From assembly GCF_002899715.1 (NCBI RefSeq), contig NZ_PPEK01000006.1:80693-144692 (forward strand): a stretch of DNA of 64,000 nt, given 5' to 3'. Shown here piece after piece: positions 17,787 to 27,248 of the stretch (within the stretch, counting starts at the first letter, position 1; the number at the start of each line of letters is the position of its first letter). Origin of the DNA: Enteroscipio rubneri. GTDB lineage: Bacteria; Actinomycetota; Coriobacteriia; Coriobacteriales; Eggerthellaceae. A model generated the notes under the pieces. That model was not told the DNA's origin and made no database searches. It saw only the letters and a program-made list of their open reading frames with translations. A program made the translations under genes and the position numbers.

Positions 17787-18959
17787 ATGAAACCTTTGGA
17801 AGGCGTAACGGTTATCGAGTTGAGTTCGTACTTCGCGGTGCCGGGAGCCGGGCGCATGCTGGCGTCGCAAGGCGCGCGCGTGATCAAGGTAGAGCCGCCG
17901 CGCGGCGACATCCAGCGCTATTTCGCTATGGCGTTCAACGTTCCCTGCAAGCCTGACGAGAACCCCCTGTTCGACACCATCAACGGAGGCAAAGAGTTCG
18001 TGAGCCTGGATCTCAAGGATCCGGCTGACATGGAGAAGCTGCACAAGATGATCGCACAGGCCGACGTGTTCCTGACCAACAACCGCACCAAGGCGCTGCA
18101 GAAGATGGGCCTGGACTACGATTCTCTTAAGGACAAGTATCCCCGTCTCGTCATGGCCACGCTGTCCGGTTACGGCGAGAAGGGCGCGCTCAAGGACGCT
18201 CCGGGCTTCGATCTGGTGGCCATGTTCCAGGAAACCGGCTTTTCCCGCGATCTGATGGTTGCCACCGATCACACCACCTATCCGGCGAACTCCGCCTACG
18301 GCTTCGGCGACATCGCCGCGGGCAGTATCCTGGCAGGTGCCGTCGGCATGGCGCTGTACCGCCGCGAAAAGACCGGCAAGGGCGACCATGTAACCTCGTC
18401 TCTGTACGGCACCGGCGTGTGGTTGACATCCGTCCTCACCCAACTCAGCCAGTTCGGCTATCCCTACCCGCTCGACCGCGGTTTCAGTGCTCCCACCGGC
18501 ATCCCCTATCAAACGCGCGACGGCGAGTGGATCGGCATCACCATCAACGAGCCCGAACGGTACTGGGAGCCGCTATGCCGAGCCCTCGGCTCCGATAAGC
18601 TGCTCTCCAATCCGGACTACGGCAACCGCAACAAGTGGGTTACCAGCTACGAGCTGTGCAGCGAGACGATCAAGCTGCTGGAGGAAGCCTTCATGCAGCA
18701 TGACTGCGACGAGATACTGGAGAAGCTCCGCGCTGCCGACATCGTGTGCACCAAGCTCGTGCACTTCAAGGCCAACGTGACGAACCCGCAGGCTTTGGAG
18801 AACAGCTTCGTCGCCCCTATCACCTACCCCAACGGCGACACCACCGCGCTCGGACAGCCGCCCGTCCGCTTCACCGACATGGACGATCCGAAAGCCGAGC
18901 AGGGCAAGGCCGTCGGAGCCGACAACGCCAAGGTATTCGCCGACTTCGGCATCGCGTAG
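17787..18959 (+). CDS. Family III (CaiB/BaiF) CoA-transferase
   Basis: 390 residues with the family's opening MKPLEGVTVIELSS, the ARVIKVEPPRGD segment, and the likely catalytic Asp at residue 142 in APGFDLVAMFQ. These enzymes swap CoA between acyl-CoA and a free acid. As the first gene of the operon, ahead of a 2-hydroxyacyl-CoA dehydratase, it most resembles FldA/HadA, which charge a 2-hydroxyacid with CoA taken from the product acyl-CoA. An AAAGGAG site precedes the ATG. The acid itself (aromatic or branched) cannot be told. Confidence 0.92.
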   Translation: MKPLEGVTVIELSSYFAVPGAGRMLASQGARVIKVEPPRGDIQRYFAMAFNVPCKPDENPLFDTINGGKEFVSLDLKDPADMEKLHKMIAQADVFLTNNRTKALQKMGLDYDSLKDKYPRLVMATLSGYGEKGALKDAPGFDLVAMFQETGFSRDLMVATDHTTYPANSAYGFGDIAAGSILAGAVGMALYRREKTGKGDHVTSSLYGTGVWLTSVLTQLSQFGYPYPLDRGFSAPTGIPYQTRDGEWIGITINEPERYWEPLCRALGSDKLLSNPDYGNRNKWVTSYELCSETIKLLEEAFMQHDCDEILEKLRAADIVCTKLVHFKANVTNPQALENSFVAPITYPNGDTTALGQPPVRFTDMDDPKAEQGKAVGADNAKVFADFGIA

Positions 18960-19082
18960 CCGCCGGGGCGTTTCCCGTGCTGCTCCCGCAAATGGGGCGG
19001 TAGGGACGCTCAAAGATGAAGGCCGCGGCGCAGCGCGCTCATGCGCGGCCGCCTGCCGCGGTCGACCGACAAGGGGGTCATT

Positions 19083-20336
19083 ATGTCAGAAGAAAAAACT
19101 CCTGCCGCCGCCGGGCAGACTCCGCCGAAACATGTTCCCGCGGTGCTCGTTCTCGGCCAGCTTGCGGAGAAGATGTACCAAGACGCCTACGAGGCCAAGG
19201 AGCGGGGAGAGAAGATAGGCTGGTGCTCGTCCAACTTCCCGCCCGAGATAGCCGAGACGTTAGGACTGCATGTAGTCTATCCCGAAAGCCAGGCGGCCGC
19301 CATCTCGGCGAAGGGCGGCAGCCTGCCCTTGCTGGAGTACGCCGAAGGAGAGCTGGGTTTTTCCAACGACCTGTGCGCCTATGCGCGCATCAACCTAGCT
19401 TATGCCAATGTTGCCGCGTGTCCCAACGGCGAGCGCGACATGCCGCTTCCCGACTTCGTGCTGGGCGCCACGAGCATCTGCGAGACGATGATGCCGTGGT
19501 ACGAGGACCTCGCCTACTTCCTGGACATCCCGATGGTGTTCATCGATATTCCGTTCAACGACGGCTACGATGTTGACGAGAAGCGCATTACATACCTGAA
19601 AGGCCAGTTCGAGCACGCCGTCAAACAGCTTGAGGAAATCACCGGCAAAACGTGGGACGAAGATCGTTTCCAGGAGGTGTGCGACGTCTCCGTCGCCTCG
19701 TCCAAGGCATGGTTGGAGGCCACCTCCTACGTGCAGTACGATCCCTCGCCGATGAACGGCTTCGACCTGTTCAACCATATGGCCGTCGCCACGACCGCGC
19801 GTCCGAAGAAGGAAGCCCTCGCCGCGTTCAATTACCTCATCGACGAATGCAAAACGTTCGTCAAAATCAACAAGTCAACGTTCAAGCCCGACGAGAAGCA
19901 TCGCATCCTCTACGAGGGCATCGCGGTGTGGCCCTATCTCAAGGCCACGGCGGGTCCGCTCATCATGCAGGGCGTCAACGTGACGGGCTGCGTCTACTGC
20001 CCGGCCTTCTCCGGCGTCTACGACGACATGGACGGTCTGATGAAGGCGATGACCGATGTGCCGAACTGCCAGAATCTCGAACGCGCTACCGAAGCGCGCA
20101 AGAAGTTGTGCAAGGACGGCAAGTGTGAGGGCGCGCTCGTCCACATCAACCGCTCCTGCAAGATGTGGTCGGGCTTCATGCCCGAAATGGGACGCCGCAT
20201 TGCGCGCGATCTGGATATCCCGGTGGTGCTGTTCGACGGCGACCAGTCCGACCCACGCAACTTCAGCGAGGCGCAGTATCAGACGCGCCTGCAGGGCCTC
20301 ATCGAGGTCATGGATAACAACAAGAAGGGGGAATAA
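19083..20336 (+). CDS. (R)-2-hydroxyacyl-CoA dehydratase, alpha-type subunit
   Basis: 417 residues from the ATG giving MSEEKTPAAAGQ, which has an AAGGGGG site; an upstream in-frame start has none. It belongs to the HgdA/FldB/HadB family: GWCSSNFPPEI near residue 50 and a C-terminal CKMWSGFMPEMGRRI segment carry Cys residues expected to hold a [4Fe-4S] cluster. With the next gene it forms the dimer that removes water from a 2-hydroxyacyl-CoA by a ketyl-radical mechanism, after one-electron activation by the ATPase encoded at 21613. Confidence 0.93.
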   Translation: MSEEKTPAAAGQTPPKHVPAVLVLGQLAEKMYQDAYEAKERGEKIGWCSSNFPPEIAETLGLHVVYPESQAAAISAKGGSLPLLEYAEGELGFSNDLCAYARINLAYANVAACPNGERDMPLPDFVLGATSICETMMPWYEDLAYFLDIPMVFIDIPFNDGYDVDEKRITYLKGQFEHAVKQLEEITGKTWDEDRFQEVCDVSVASSKAWLEATSYVQYDPSPMNGFDLFNHMAVATTARPKKEALAAFNYLIDECKTFVKINKSTFKPDEKHRILYEGIAVWPYLKATAGPLIMQGVNVTGCVYCPAFSGVYDDMDGLMKAMTDVPNCQNLERATEARKKLCKDGKCEGALVHINRSCKMWSGFMPEMGRRIARDLDIPVVLFDGDQSDPRNFSEAQYQTRLQGLIEVMDNNKKGE

Positions 20337-20339
20337 GCC

Positions 20340-21470
20340 ATGGCAGGCGTCAAGGAGTTGCTGGCGACGTTCGCCGAGGTCGCCCAGAACCCATCCGCCC
20401 AGGCGGACGCGTACATCGCGCAAGGCCGTCGCATTATCGGCGTGGGGCCCTACTACGTGCCCGAGGAGCTTGTGGACGCGGGCGGCGGCGTGCCGTTTGG
20501 CGTGTGGGGCATGGTGGGTCCGGCCGTCGAGGCCAAGAAGTACTTCCCGCCGTTCTACTGCTCCATCTGCCAGATGACGCTGGAGATGGGCCTGACCGGT
20601 AAGCTCGACAGGCTCTCTGGCATGATGATTACCGGCCTGTGCGACAACCTGCGCCCGTTCTCGCAGAACTGGAGCGCCGGCGTGGGCTCGAAGATTCCGA
20701 TGATCTTCGTATCCCAGCCCCAGAATCGCTTCATCCCTGCCGGACGCGACTATGCGGTGGATTCCTACACCGAGGTTAAGCGCGGTGTGGAGGAATGCCT
20801 TGGCACTATTCTCGACGACGAGGCGATCACGGCTTCCATCAAGCTGTACAACGAATGGCGCGCCGCGATGCGCGCGTTCGTGAAGCTTGCCGGCCAGCAT
20901 CCGTCCGAAGTTTCCGTCATCGATCGCGCGCAGGTGATCAATGCGGGCTACTATCTGCGCAAGGCCGACCACCTGCCCCTCGTCAAGCAGCTGAATGCCG
21001 CACTTGCCGCGTTGCCGTCGAGCCTCGAGGGCTACCATCCGGTCGTTCTTTCCGGTATTTACGAAGACATTCCCGCTATCGGCGAGATCCTGCAGGAGAA
21101 CAAGTACGCCATCGTGGCGGATGATCTGGCCAAGGAGTCCCGCGCTTTCGCAATGCAGGTGCCCGAGGAGGGCGACCCCATCGAGGCGCTTGCCGATGGC
21201 TGGTGCGCCCTTCGGAACGACTCGGTACTCTACGATCCGCACAAAGATCATTGCCGTAGCGTTCCAGCGCTCGCCAAGGAGAGCGGCGCGCGAGGCGTGG
21301 TGCTCCTGCTCGCGAAGTTCTGCGATCCCGAGGAGTATGACGAGCCCATCACCAAGCGCGAGTGCATGGAAGCCGGCGTGCCTATCGTGGCGATCGAGAT
21401 CGACCAGTCCACCGAAACCTATGGGCAGGCGCGCACGCAGCTTGAAACGTTCGTCGAGCTCATCGGGTAG
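20340..21470 (+). CDS. (R)-2-hydroxyacyl-CoA dehydratase, beta-type subunit
   Basis: 376 residues, starting 3 bp after the alpha gene with a GGGGGAATAA site, so co-translated. It belongs to the HgdB/FldC/HadC family; FYCSICQMTLEMGL carries the conserved Cys pair near residue 80, and GVVLLLAKFCDPEEYD the later Cys. It is the second half of the dehydratase. Length matches the family. Confidence 0.93.
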   Translation: MAGVKELLATFAEVAQNPSAQADAYIAQGRRIIGVGPYYVPEELVDAGGGVPFGVWGMVGPAVEAKKYFPPFYCSICQMTLEMGLTGKLDRLSGMMITGLCDNLRPFSQNWSAGVGSKIPMIFVSQPQNRFIPAGRDYAVDSYTEVKRGVEECLGTILDDEAITASIKLYNEWRAAMRAFVKLAGQHPSEVSVIDRAQVINAGYYLRKADHLPLVKQLNAALAALPSSLEGYHPVVLSGIYEDIPAIGEILQENKYAIVADDLAKESRAFAMQVPEEGDPIEALADGWCALRNDSVLYDPHKDHCRSVPALAKESGARGVVLLLAKFCDPEEYDEPITKRECMEAGVPIVAIEIDQSTETYGQARTQLETFVELIG

Positions 21471-21477
21471 GTTTGAG

Positions 21478-21511
21478 GGGTTCTTCCGCCGTTTCGGCAG
21501 CGGGAGAACCC
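21478..21511 (+). other. Stem-loop between dehydratase beta and activator genes
   Basis: GGGTTCTTCCGC pairs with GCGGGAGAACCC (one G-T pair) around a 10-base loop, just 7 bp after the stop. No T run follows. It could stabilise the upstream dehydratase message and reduce activator expression, fitting the need for much less activator than dehydratase. Confidence 0.55.
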
Positions 21512-21612
21512 GGAACGGCAGGCGGCTCCCGGGCGCGGGAGATGCCCGCCGCGCGGGGGATCGACCGCCCTGCCGCTTGCAACGATCGCACTGTTCCAAA
21601 GGAGGATTCGCC

Positions 21613-22401
21613 ATGACCGAGACGTGGTGCATGGGCGTGGATGCGGGTTCGACCGCGTCGAAATGCGTGGTCGTCGATGCAAACGGCGACATCGCCGCCA
21701 CGGGGCTGTACGGTGCCGGGGCGGGCACGGTGGGACCGCAGCGTGCCGTGGAATCCGCCTTGTCCGCGCTGGGCATCGCGACCGATGACATCGCATGCAT
21801 GTGCGCGACCGGGTACGGCCGTCACGTGCTCGAGGGCTCCGATATGCAGGTGTCCGAGCTGTCCTGCCATGCGAAAGGCGCCGCCAAGCTGTTTCCCGGC
21901 GCCCGCACCATCGTCGATATCGGTGGCCAGGACGCCAAGGTTCTCTGCGTGGGCGAGAACGGTGCGCTCGAGAACTTCGTGATGAACGACAAATGCGCTG
22001 CGGGCACGGGGAGATTTCTCGATGTGATGGCCTCCATCTTCGAATGCACGGTGTCCGATCTTTCCGCGTACGACGCGCAAGCGAACGAAGTGCTTCCCAT
22101 CTCGTCCACTTGTACGGTGTTCGCCGAGTCGGAGGTCATCTCAAAGCTTGCGCAGGGCCTACCCATCCCGGATATCGTCGCCGGCATTCATGCGTCGGTC
22201 GTCGAACGCACCTACGGGCTCATGCGCCGTGCGGGCATTCGACCGCTCGTCGCCATGACCGGCGGCGTCGCTCTCAACAAGGGCCTGCGCAACCGCCTTG
22301 CCGAACGCGCAGGGCATCAGATCGTCACCTCGCCGCTCGCCCAGTTCAACGGGGCGTTCGGAGCGGCGCTCTACGCTCGCGAGAACCTCGTGCGAGCTTG
22401 A
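21613..22401 (+). CDS. 2-hydroxyacyl-CoA dehydratase activator (ATPase, BcrAD/HgdC family)
   Basis: 262 residues from the ATG giving MTETWCMGVDAGST, with an AAGGAGG site. The ASKHA ATPase loops are visible: GVDAGSTASKCVV, DIGGQDAKVL and MTGGVALNKGL. The homodimer should bridge one [4Fe-4S] cluster through the Cys in NDKCAAGTGRF and the Cys in SSTCTVFAESEV. It uses ATP to push one low-potential electron into the dehydratase. Length equals that of HgdC/FldI. Confidence 0.95.
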   Translation: MTETWCMGVDAGSTASKCVVVDANGDIAATGLYGAGAGTVGPQRAVESALSALGIATDDIACMCATGYGRHVLEGSDMQVSELSCHAKGAAKLFPGARTIVDIGGQDAKVLCVGENGALENFVMNDKCAAGTGRFLDVMASIFECTVSDLSAYDAQANEVLPISSTCTVFAESEVISKLAQGLPIPDIVAGIHASVVERTYGLMRRAGIRPLVAMTGGVALNKGLRNRLAERAGHQIVTSPLAQFNGAFGAALYARENLVRA

Positions 22402-22550
22402 AAGACGCGGATAGCCTGCGGCGGGCCCGTGCCTCGCCCGTTGCGGGTTCCGACGGGAGAAGCGGCCACTCAGCAAAGGGGCAGGCCGTAAACGTTCACG
22501 TACTTCGCGTGCAGGCGGGAGCTTTCCGCGAAGGCGACAAGGAGGAAACC

Positions 22551-23156
22551 ATGGCAGAAGAAAAAACAGAAGGAACGTTAGGGCAGTTGCTCATTTTGGC
22601 CACGATTCTGGGCATTGCCCTGCCGCTTTGCAACGCCGTCGCGGTGTTGCTGGGGTTGGCGGGCGAGAATCCGATGATGACGTTGTGGCCGGGGTATTTG
22701 CCTCTGCTGTTGTTCATGATCGGCCAGGAGCGCACGTTCCGCGACTTCCTCAACATCGTGGCAAGCGGTCTGGTGGGCATCGTGACGGCTGTCGTCAGCC
22801 TCCTGCTCATTCACGTCTGCGCGGGCTCGATGCCGGAGTTGGCCGCGATGTTCATCGGCACGTTCGCGTGCATCTTCGTATTCTCCATCTTCAAAGAAAT
22901 TCTGCCCACGTTCTTCAACAACTACGGCTTTTTGTACTTCCTCGTCTCGTCCACCATCCTTGCGTCCAATTTCGATTTCAGCTTGGCGCTGACCTGGGGC
23001 GCTTCGACCATTATCACTACGGCGGTGTATACGACGGTTACGTTCGGAGCCATCGCGCTCATTCTCAAGGTCAAGGCCATGGCCATGATGATGAAGAAGA
23101 AGGAGGACCTGACCGAAAGCGAGCTGCAGGTTGTTTTGGAGGCCGCCGGCCAATAG
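22551..23156 (+). CDS. Small integral membrane protein, DUF1097-like
   Basis: 201 residues from an ATG with AAGGAGG. About six hydrophobic helices fill residues 10-175, and a charged tail (MMMKKKEDLTESELQ) follows. I do not recognise it firmly; the size and helix pattern recall the DUF1097/YcdZ membrane proteins. Its place inside the 2-hydroxyacyl-CoA operon suggests transport of the acid substrate or product, but nothing in the sequence proves this. Confidence 0.7.
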   Translation: MAEEKTEGTLGQLLILATILGIALPLCNAVAVLLGLAGENPMMTLWPGYLPLLLFMIGQERTFRDFLNIVASGLVGIVTAVVSLLLIHVCAGSMPELAAMFIGTFACIFVFSIFKEILPTFFNNYGFLYFLVSSTILASNFDFSLALTWGASTIITTAVYTTVTFGAIALILKVKAMAMMMKKKEDLTESELQVVLEAAGQ

Positions 23157-23386
23157 GCCGCTGGCCAGAAGTCCGTTAATCAGGAAGCGCCTGGCCAGGT
23201 GATGGCTGGTCAGGAGGCCGCTTCGTTCCATTCTGCGATTGCACGCGGCCGCCCCGACCGATCGATGCGCGAAACGGGGCGGCTCGAAAGCGGCGAAAAC
23301 CGCCGTGCGAGCGTCATCCGGCACACAGCGATGCGAAACATCGCCTATCTGCCCGTAGCATGCGGGCACAACCAAGGAGGTTTCTT

Positions 23387-24535
23387 ATGGATTTCGGTCT
23401 GACTGACGAGCAGAGCCTGCTCATCGAAAGCGTGCGCGAGATGATGGCGCGCGGCAATTACGAGTCCTATTTCCGGGAGTGCGACGACGAAGGCGTCCTG
23501 CCCCAGAAGGCCATCGACGATGCGGTGGAACTGGGCTTCGCCGCTCTCGGCGTTCCTGAGGAACTGGGCGGCACGCCCTGCGACGATATCACGAAATTCC
23601 TCGTGGCCGAGGAGGCCATCGCGCTCGGCTGGCCGTCGTTGTGCTGGGTGAACCAGTCCCTCGAGGTCGACGACATTCTGTCGTTCGGCACGCCCGAGCA
23701 GCAGAAGATCATTTGCGAACTGGGGCTCAAGGGCGTCAAGCCCTTCACGCTCGGCTTCTCCGAACCCCAGGCCGGATCCGACAGCTATGCCGCCACCACC
23801 ACGGTCAACGAGCGCGATGGCAAGCTGTACCTCAACGGCTGCAAAACGTTCAACACCGGCGCGAACTGCTCGCCCTACATGCTGTGCATCGTTCGCGACT
23901 TCAAGAACGAGAACCCCACGCGCGACTTCTCCATGTACCTGATGCGTATGGACTCGCCCGGGGTGAAGATGTCGCAGCTGAGCAAGATCGGCAACAACAT
24001 GATGCACACCTACGAGGTGTACATGGAGGACGTCGAAGTGACTCCTGACGACCTGGTGGGAAAGCCGGGCATGGGTTTCATCCAGCTCATGAAGAACTAC
24101 GATGTGGAACGTCTCATGAGCTGCGTGTACAACATCGGCATGGCCCGTTGCGCCTACGATCATGCCGCCAGGCACGCCGCCACGCGCGTCCAGTTTGGCC
24201 AGACCATCGGCACCTTCCAGCTCATTCAGGAGAAGATCACCGACATGGCCATAAAGATCGAGAACATGCAGAACATGTGCTACAAGGCGTTGTGGAAGCG
24301 CATGAACGGCCAGCCCATCAATATCGACGCGTCGCTTGCCAAGCGCTACACCGGGCAGGCCGCCTTCCAGGTCATCGACGACGCGATGCAGGTCATGGGA
24401 GGTATCGGCTACTGCGACGACTGCGTCGTGTCGCGTTTGTGGCGCGACCAGCGCGTCTATCGCATCATGGCCGGCACGGAGGAGATCATGGTGCACACGG
24501 CCGGCCGTGCGCTCATCAAGGCGGCGGGCAAGTAA
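23387..24535 (+). CDS. Acyl-CoA dehydrogenase (enoyl-CoA reducing role likely)
   Basis: 382 residues from the ATG giving MDFGLTDEQSLLIESVREM, with CAAGGAGG upstream. The full acyl-CoA dehydrogenase layout is seen: FTLGFSEPQAGSD in the middle domain and MQVMGGIGYCDD near the C-terminus. The usual Glu before the GT motif near residue 364 is replaced (MAGTEEI). Instead, E241 in YDVERLM sits where isovaleryl-CoA-type enzymes keep their base. In fld/had pathways the homologue, with EtfAB, reduces enoyl-CoA to acyl-CoA. No etfAB genes are in this window. Confidence 0.92.
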   Translation: MDFGLTDEQSLLIESVREMMARGNYESYFRECDDEGVLPQKAIDDAVELGFAALGVPEELGGTPCDDITKFLVAEEAIALGWPSLCWVNQSLEVDDILSFGTPEQQKIICELGLKGVKPFTLGFSEPQAGSDSYAATTTVNERDGKLYLNGCKTFNTGANCSPYMLCIVRDFKNENPTRDFSMYLMRMDSPGVKMSQLSKIGNNMMHTYEVYMEDVEVTPDDLVGKPGMGFIQLMKNYDVERLMSCVYNIGMARCAYDHAARHAATRVQFGQTIGTFQLIQEKITDMAIKIENMQNMCYKALWKRMNGQPINIDASLAKRYTGQAAFQVIDDAMQVMGGIGYCDDCVVSRLWRDQRVYRIMAGTEEIMVHTAGRALIKAAGK

Positions 24536-24681
24536 GCGGCATGCCGCATCATGCGCCGACTATCCGGTCGCGCATGCGGGATGCGCGCAAGCTGCGGGCA
24601 TCCCGCTGCGGGCCGTCGGAATTATATCGAAAGGAAACGCGCGCTCTCTGGCTCAAGCGCAGGCCGTGGAAGGGACGTATC

Positions 24682-26250
24682 ATGTTGAACGATGCCGTGA
24701 AGGGCTTTCTGTACCGTATTCTGAGGACCCCGAGCCGCGAGGCGGTTTTCGATCGTGCGACCGGAAAGCGATACGCTTATTTTGAGCTGGGATGCCGGGG
24801 CGCGAGACTCGCGAAATATCTGACCGACGACCTGGGCTTGCAGCAAGGTGAGGTCATCGCGCTTTCCGCAGAGAACAATATTGCCTTCATCGACGCCTTC
24901 TACGCGAGCCTCATGACGGGCGTCATCATCACCACCTACAACGGGCGATTGCGCGCCGACGACCTCGCACCGCTCATTGCGCGGGAGCGCCCGCGCGTCG
25001 TCTTCGTATCCGAAGGGCATCGTCAGAAGATCGAGGAGTCCTGCCGCCTTGCGGACGCGTCATGCGTGCTGGTGTCCCTCGACGGGGAGGACGGTTCCCT
25101 TCCTTGCTACTCCGACATCATGGCGGGCGAAATCGGCGCGTGCAGCCTTCCCTCGCTCGACGGCTTTGCCGATTTCGACATCGAAGAGACCCAGCTGCTC
25201 GTGCACACCGGCGGCACGACCGGTCTGCCGAAATCGGCCAAGATAAGCTTTCGCGCCGTCCTGTACAACGCGCTGTCCGAGATTCTGACGGTAGGCTTGA
25301 CGCAACGCGACTGCGGGATAACGTTCCTCCCGTTCTTCCATACCGTCGGCTGGAACGTGACGACGCTGCCGTCGCTTCTAGTGGGTGCACGCATCGTGCT
25401 CACCGATTCGCTCGATCCTGGCGTGCTGCTTGAACTCATCGCAAGCGAGCGGCCCACGACCGGTCTGGCGCTCGAGGCGGTGTTTCGCCGCATGGCGGAG
25501 CATCCTGCTTTCGCCTCCACGGACTTTTCGTCGTATCGGCTGCTTGCGAACGGGGCGGGACCCATCAGCACATCGACCATGGAGCTGTATTGGAGACGCG
25601 GCGTGAAGCTGATCAACGCCTATGGCATGACCGAGACGGGGCCGAACAATTGTTTCTATCCCGACAGCGACGAATCGCTTGAAAGCATAATGCAGCATAG
25701 CGATACCGTGGGGAAGCCTATGTGCTTCACCGAACTCAAGATAGTCGACGAAGAGGGCCGCGAGGTGCCGACAGGGACCGACGGAGAGCTGCTGTGGCGC
25801 GGTCCGGTCACGTTCTCCGGCTATTGGAATGACCGCGCCTCCACCGCCGGCATCATGGCGGAGGGCGGCTGGGTTCGCTCGGGCGATATCGGGCACCTCG
25901 ATCGCATGGGATACGTGCATTTGCAGGGGCGGCTCAAGAATATGATCGTAACCAACGGCGAGAACGTGTTTCCCATCGAGATAGAGAACACGCTGAAAGA
26001 CTGTCCGGGCGTAGAAGAATGCTGCGTGATAGGCGTGCCCGACGCCGAGCGCGGCGAAGTTGCCAAAGCGCTCGTGCACATGGAGGAGGGAGCGGCGTTC
26101 GACCGCGACGCGCTCGAACGGTTTGTGCGAGGCAAGCTGAGCTCCATCAAGGTGCCGCACTACTTCGTGGAGGTGGACGACTTCTTCAAGCGTGGCTTGA
26201 AGGTTGATCTTGGCGCGATCAAAGAGCGCTATGGGCATGCGGGCGAGTGA
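24682..26250 (+). CDS. AMP-forming acyl-CoA synthetase/ligase
   Basis: 522 residues from the ATG giving MLNDAVKGFLYRILR. The adenylation motifs are clear: VHTGGTTGLPKSAK (P-loop-like A3), INAYGMTETGPN (A5), GWVRSGDIGHLD (A7), and GRLKNMIVTNGENVFP (A8). The C-terminal catalytic Lys is probably in FKRGLKVDL. It activates a free acid with ATP and CoA. In fld-like clusters such a ligase primes the cycle that the CoA-transferase then maintains. It lies 146 bp after the dehydrogenase gene on the same strand. Confidence 0.92.
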   Translation: MLNDAVKGFLYRILRTPSREAVFDRATGKRYAYFELGCRGARLAKYLTDDLGLQQGEVIALSAENNIAFIDAFYASLMTGVIITTYNGRLRADDLAPLIARERPRVVFVSEGHRQKIEESCRLADASCVLVSLDGEDGSLPCYSDIMAGEIGACSLPSLDGFADFDIEETQLLVHTGGTTGLPKSAKISFRAVLYNALSEILTVGLTQRDCGITFLPFFHTVGWNVTTLPSLLVGARIVLTDSLDPGVLLELIASERPTTGLALEAVFRRMAEHPAFASTDFSSYRLLANGAGPISTSTMELYWRRGVKLINAYGMTETGPNNCFYPDSDESLESIMQHSDTVGKPMCFTELKIVDEEGREVPTGTDGELLWRGPVTFSGYWNDRASTAGIMAEGGWVRSGDIGHLDRMGYVHLQGRLKNMIVTNGENVFPIEIENTLKDCPGVEECCVIGVPDAERGEVAKALVHMEEGAAFDRDALERFVRGKLSSIKVPHYFVEVDDFFKRGLKVDLGAIKERYGHAGE

Positions 26251-26276
26251 AGGCATGTCGGAAGGGAAGATGTCGC

Positions 26277-27248
26277 ATGAACGAGGAGTTTACGATCGAG
26301 CATGAGGGAATGGCGTTGTTCTGCAAGCGGTTTGCACCCGACGAGAAGCCCGATGCGCCAAAGCGGGGCCATGCGTCGAGGCTTCCCGATACCGAAAGGC
26401 TGTCCAACGCATCGGAGTTGGCTGCCGAGGGCGAATGCCGAGCGAAAGGCGCCGAAGGAAAGGAAGAAGCGGTGCAAAGGAGGCCGCCGATCCTCATGCT
26501 GCACGGCGGTTTGGTGGACTGCGATTTCTTCGATGACGCCGCAGCGGTTCTTTCGCGCCTGTTCGACGTGGTGACGTTCGACCGGCGCGGTTATGGCAGA
26601 AGCGATGATCCTCCATCCGGCGAGTATTCCCTTGAAGTGCAGGCGGAAGATGCGTACGCGGTGGCGCTGGCGTGCTTCGACGGTCCGTTCATGCTGCTCA
26701 CTCATTCGGTGGGAGCATCGATCGGCTTAGAGCTCATTGCGCGCCATCCCGAAGCGGTGCAACAGGCCCTCTGCTATGAGCCGCCGGTGCCCAAATGCTT
26801 GCCGCCCGGTTCTCCATTGTCTGCTCGCATTGCGAAAGCGTGGGCGAAAACGTGTAGCGGCGTCCCGATCGGATCCATCGGAGATGGGTTTCTGTTCGGG
26901 CTAGCACCGAAAGACAATGAACGCGCCTACGAACCGAGTGTGGGCGAGCGTGCTCGTTCTGCGCGCAACACTGCCTGCAGCGCTGCGCATGAAGGGGATA
27001 TATTCACGCAGTTCCAACCGGACTATGAAGCGCTTACGCGAGTCCCATTGGTTGTCGGCTTGGGCGAGATGGACCGTCACGAACCCGTCGGTGCCATCGT
27101 AGAAGCGTTCGCGCAGCGAGCGAACGCGCCCCTGGTGCATTTTCCCGGCGCCCACAATTGCCCCGCCGATCTTCCGTACGATTTTGCCTGCATGGCCGCC
27201 GGTATTCTCTTGGCAGGTCGGCCCTTGAGCTCCGACCTGCGATGTTGA
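26277..27248 (+). CDS. Alpha/beta-fold hydrolase
   Basis: 323 residues from the ATG giving MNEEFTIEHEG, with a GGAAGGGAAG site; it starts 26 bp after the ligase gene, so probably the same operon. The nucleophile elbow THSVGAS carries the Ser, LHGGLVD the oxyanion loop, and FPGAHN the His. A charged insert of about 40 residues (26-66) interrupts the first strands. It could hydrolyse a thioester or ester linked to the operon's substrate; no substrate can be named. Confidence 0.85.
   Translation: MNEEFTIEHEGMALFCKRFAPDEKPDAPKRGHASRLPDTERLSNASELAAEGECRAKGAEGKEEAVQRRPPILMLHGGLVDCDFFDDAAAVLSRLFDVVTFDRRGYGRSDDPPSGEYSLEVQAEDAYAVALACFDGPFMLLTHSVGASIGLELIARHPEAVQQALCYEPPVPKCLPPGSPLSARIAKAWAKTCSGVPIGSIGDGFLFGLAPKDNERAYEPSVGERARSARNTACSAAHEGDIFTQFQPDYEALTRVPLVVGLGEMDRHEPVGAIVEAFAQRANAPLVHFPGAHNCPADLPYDFACMAAGILLAGRPLSSDLRC

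Noticed and set aside
19875..21800. 641-codon open frame antisense to the dehydratase genes
   Set aside because: It covers the conserved dehydratase subunits and activator start on the plus strand and has no recognisable motif.
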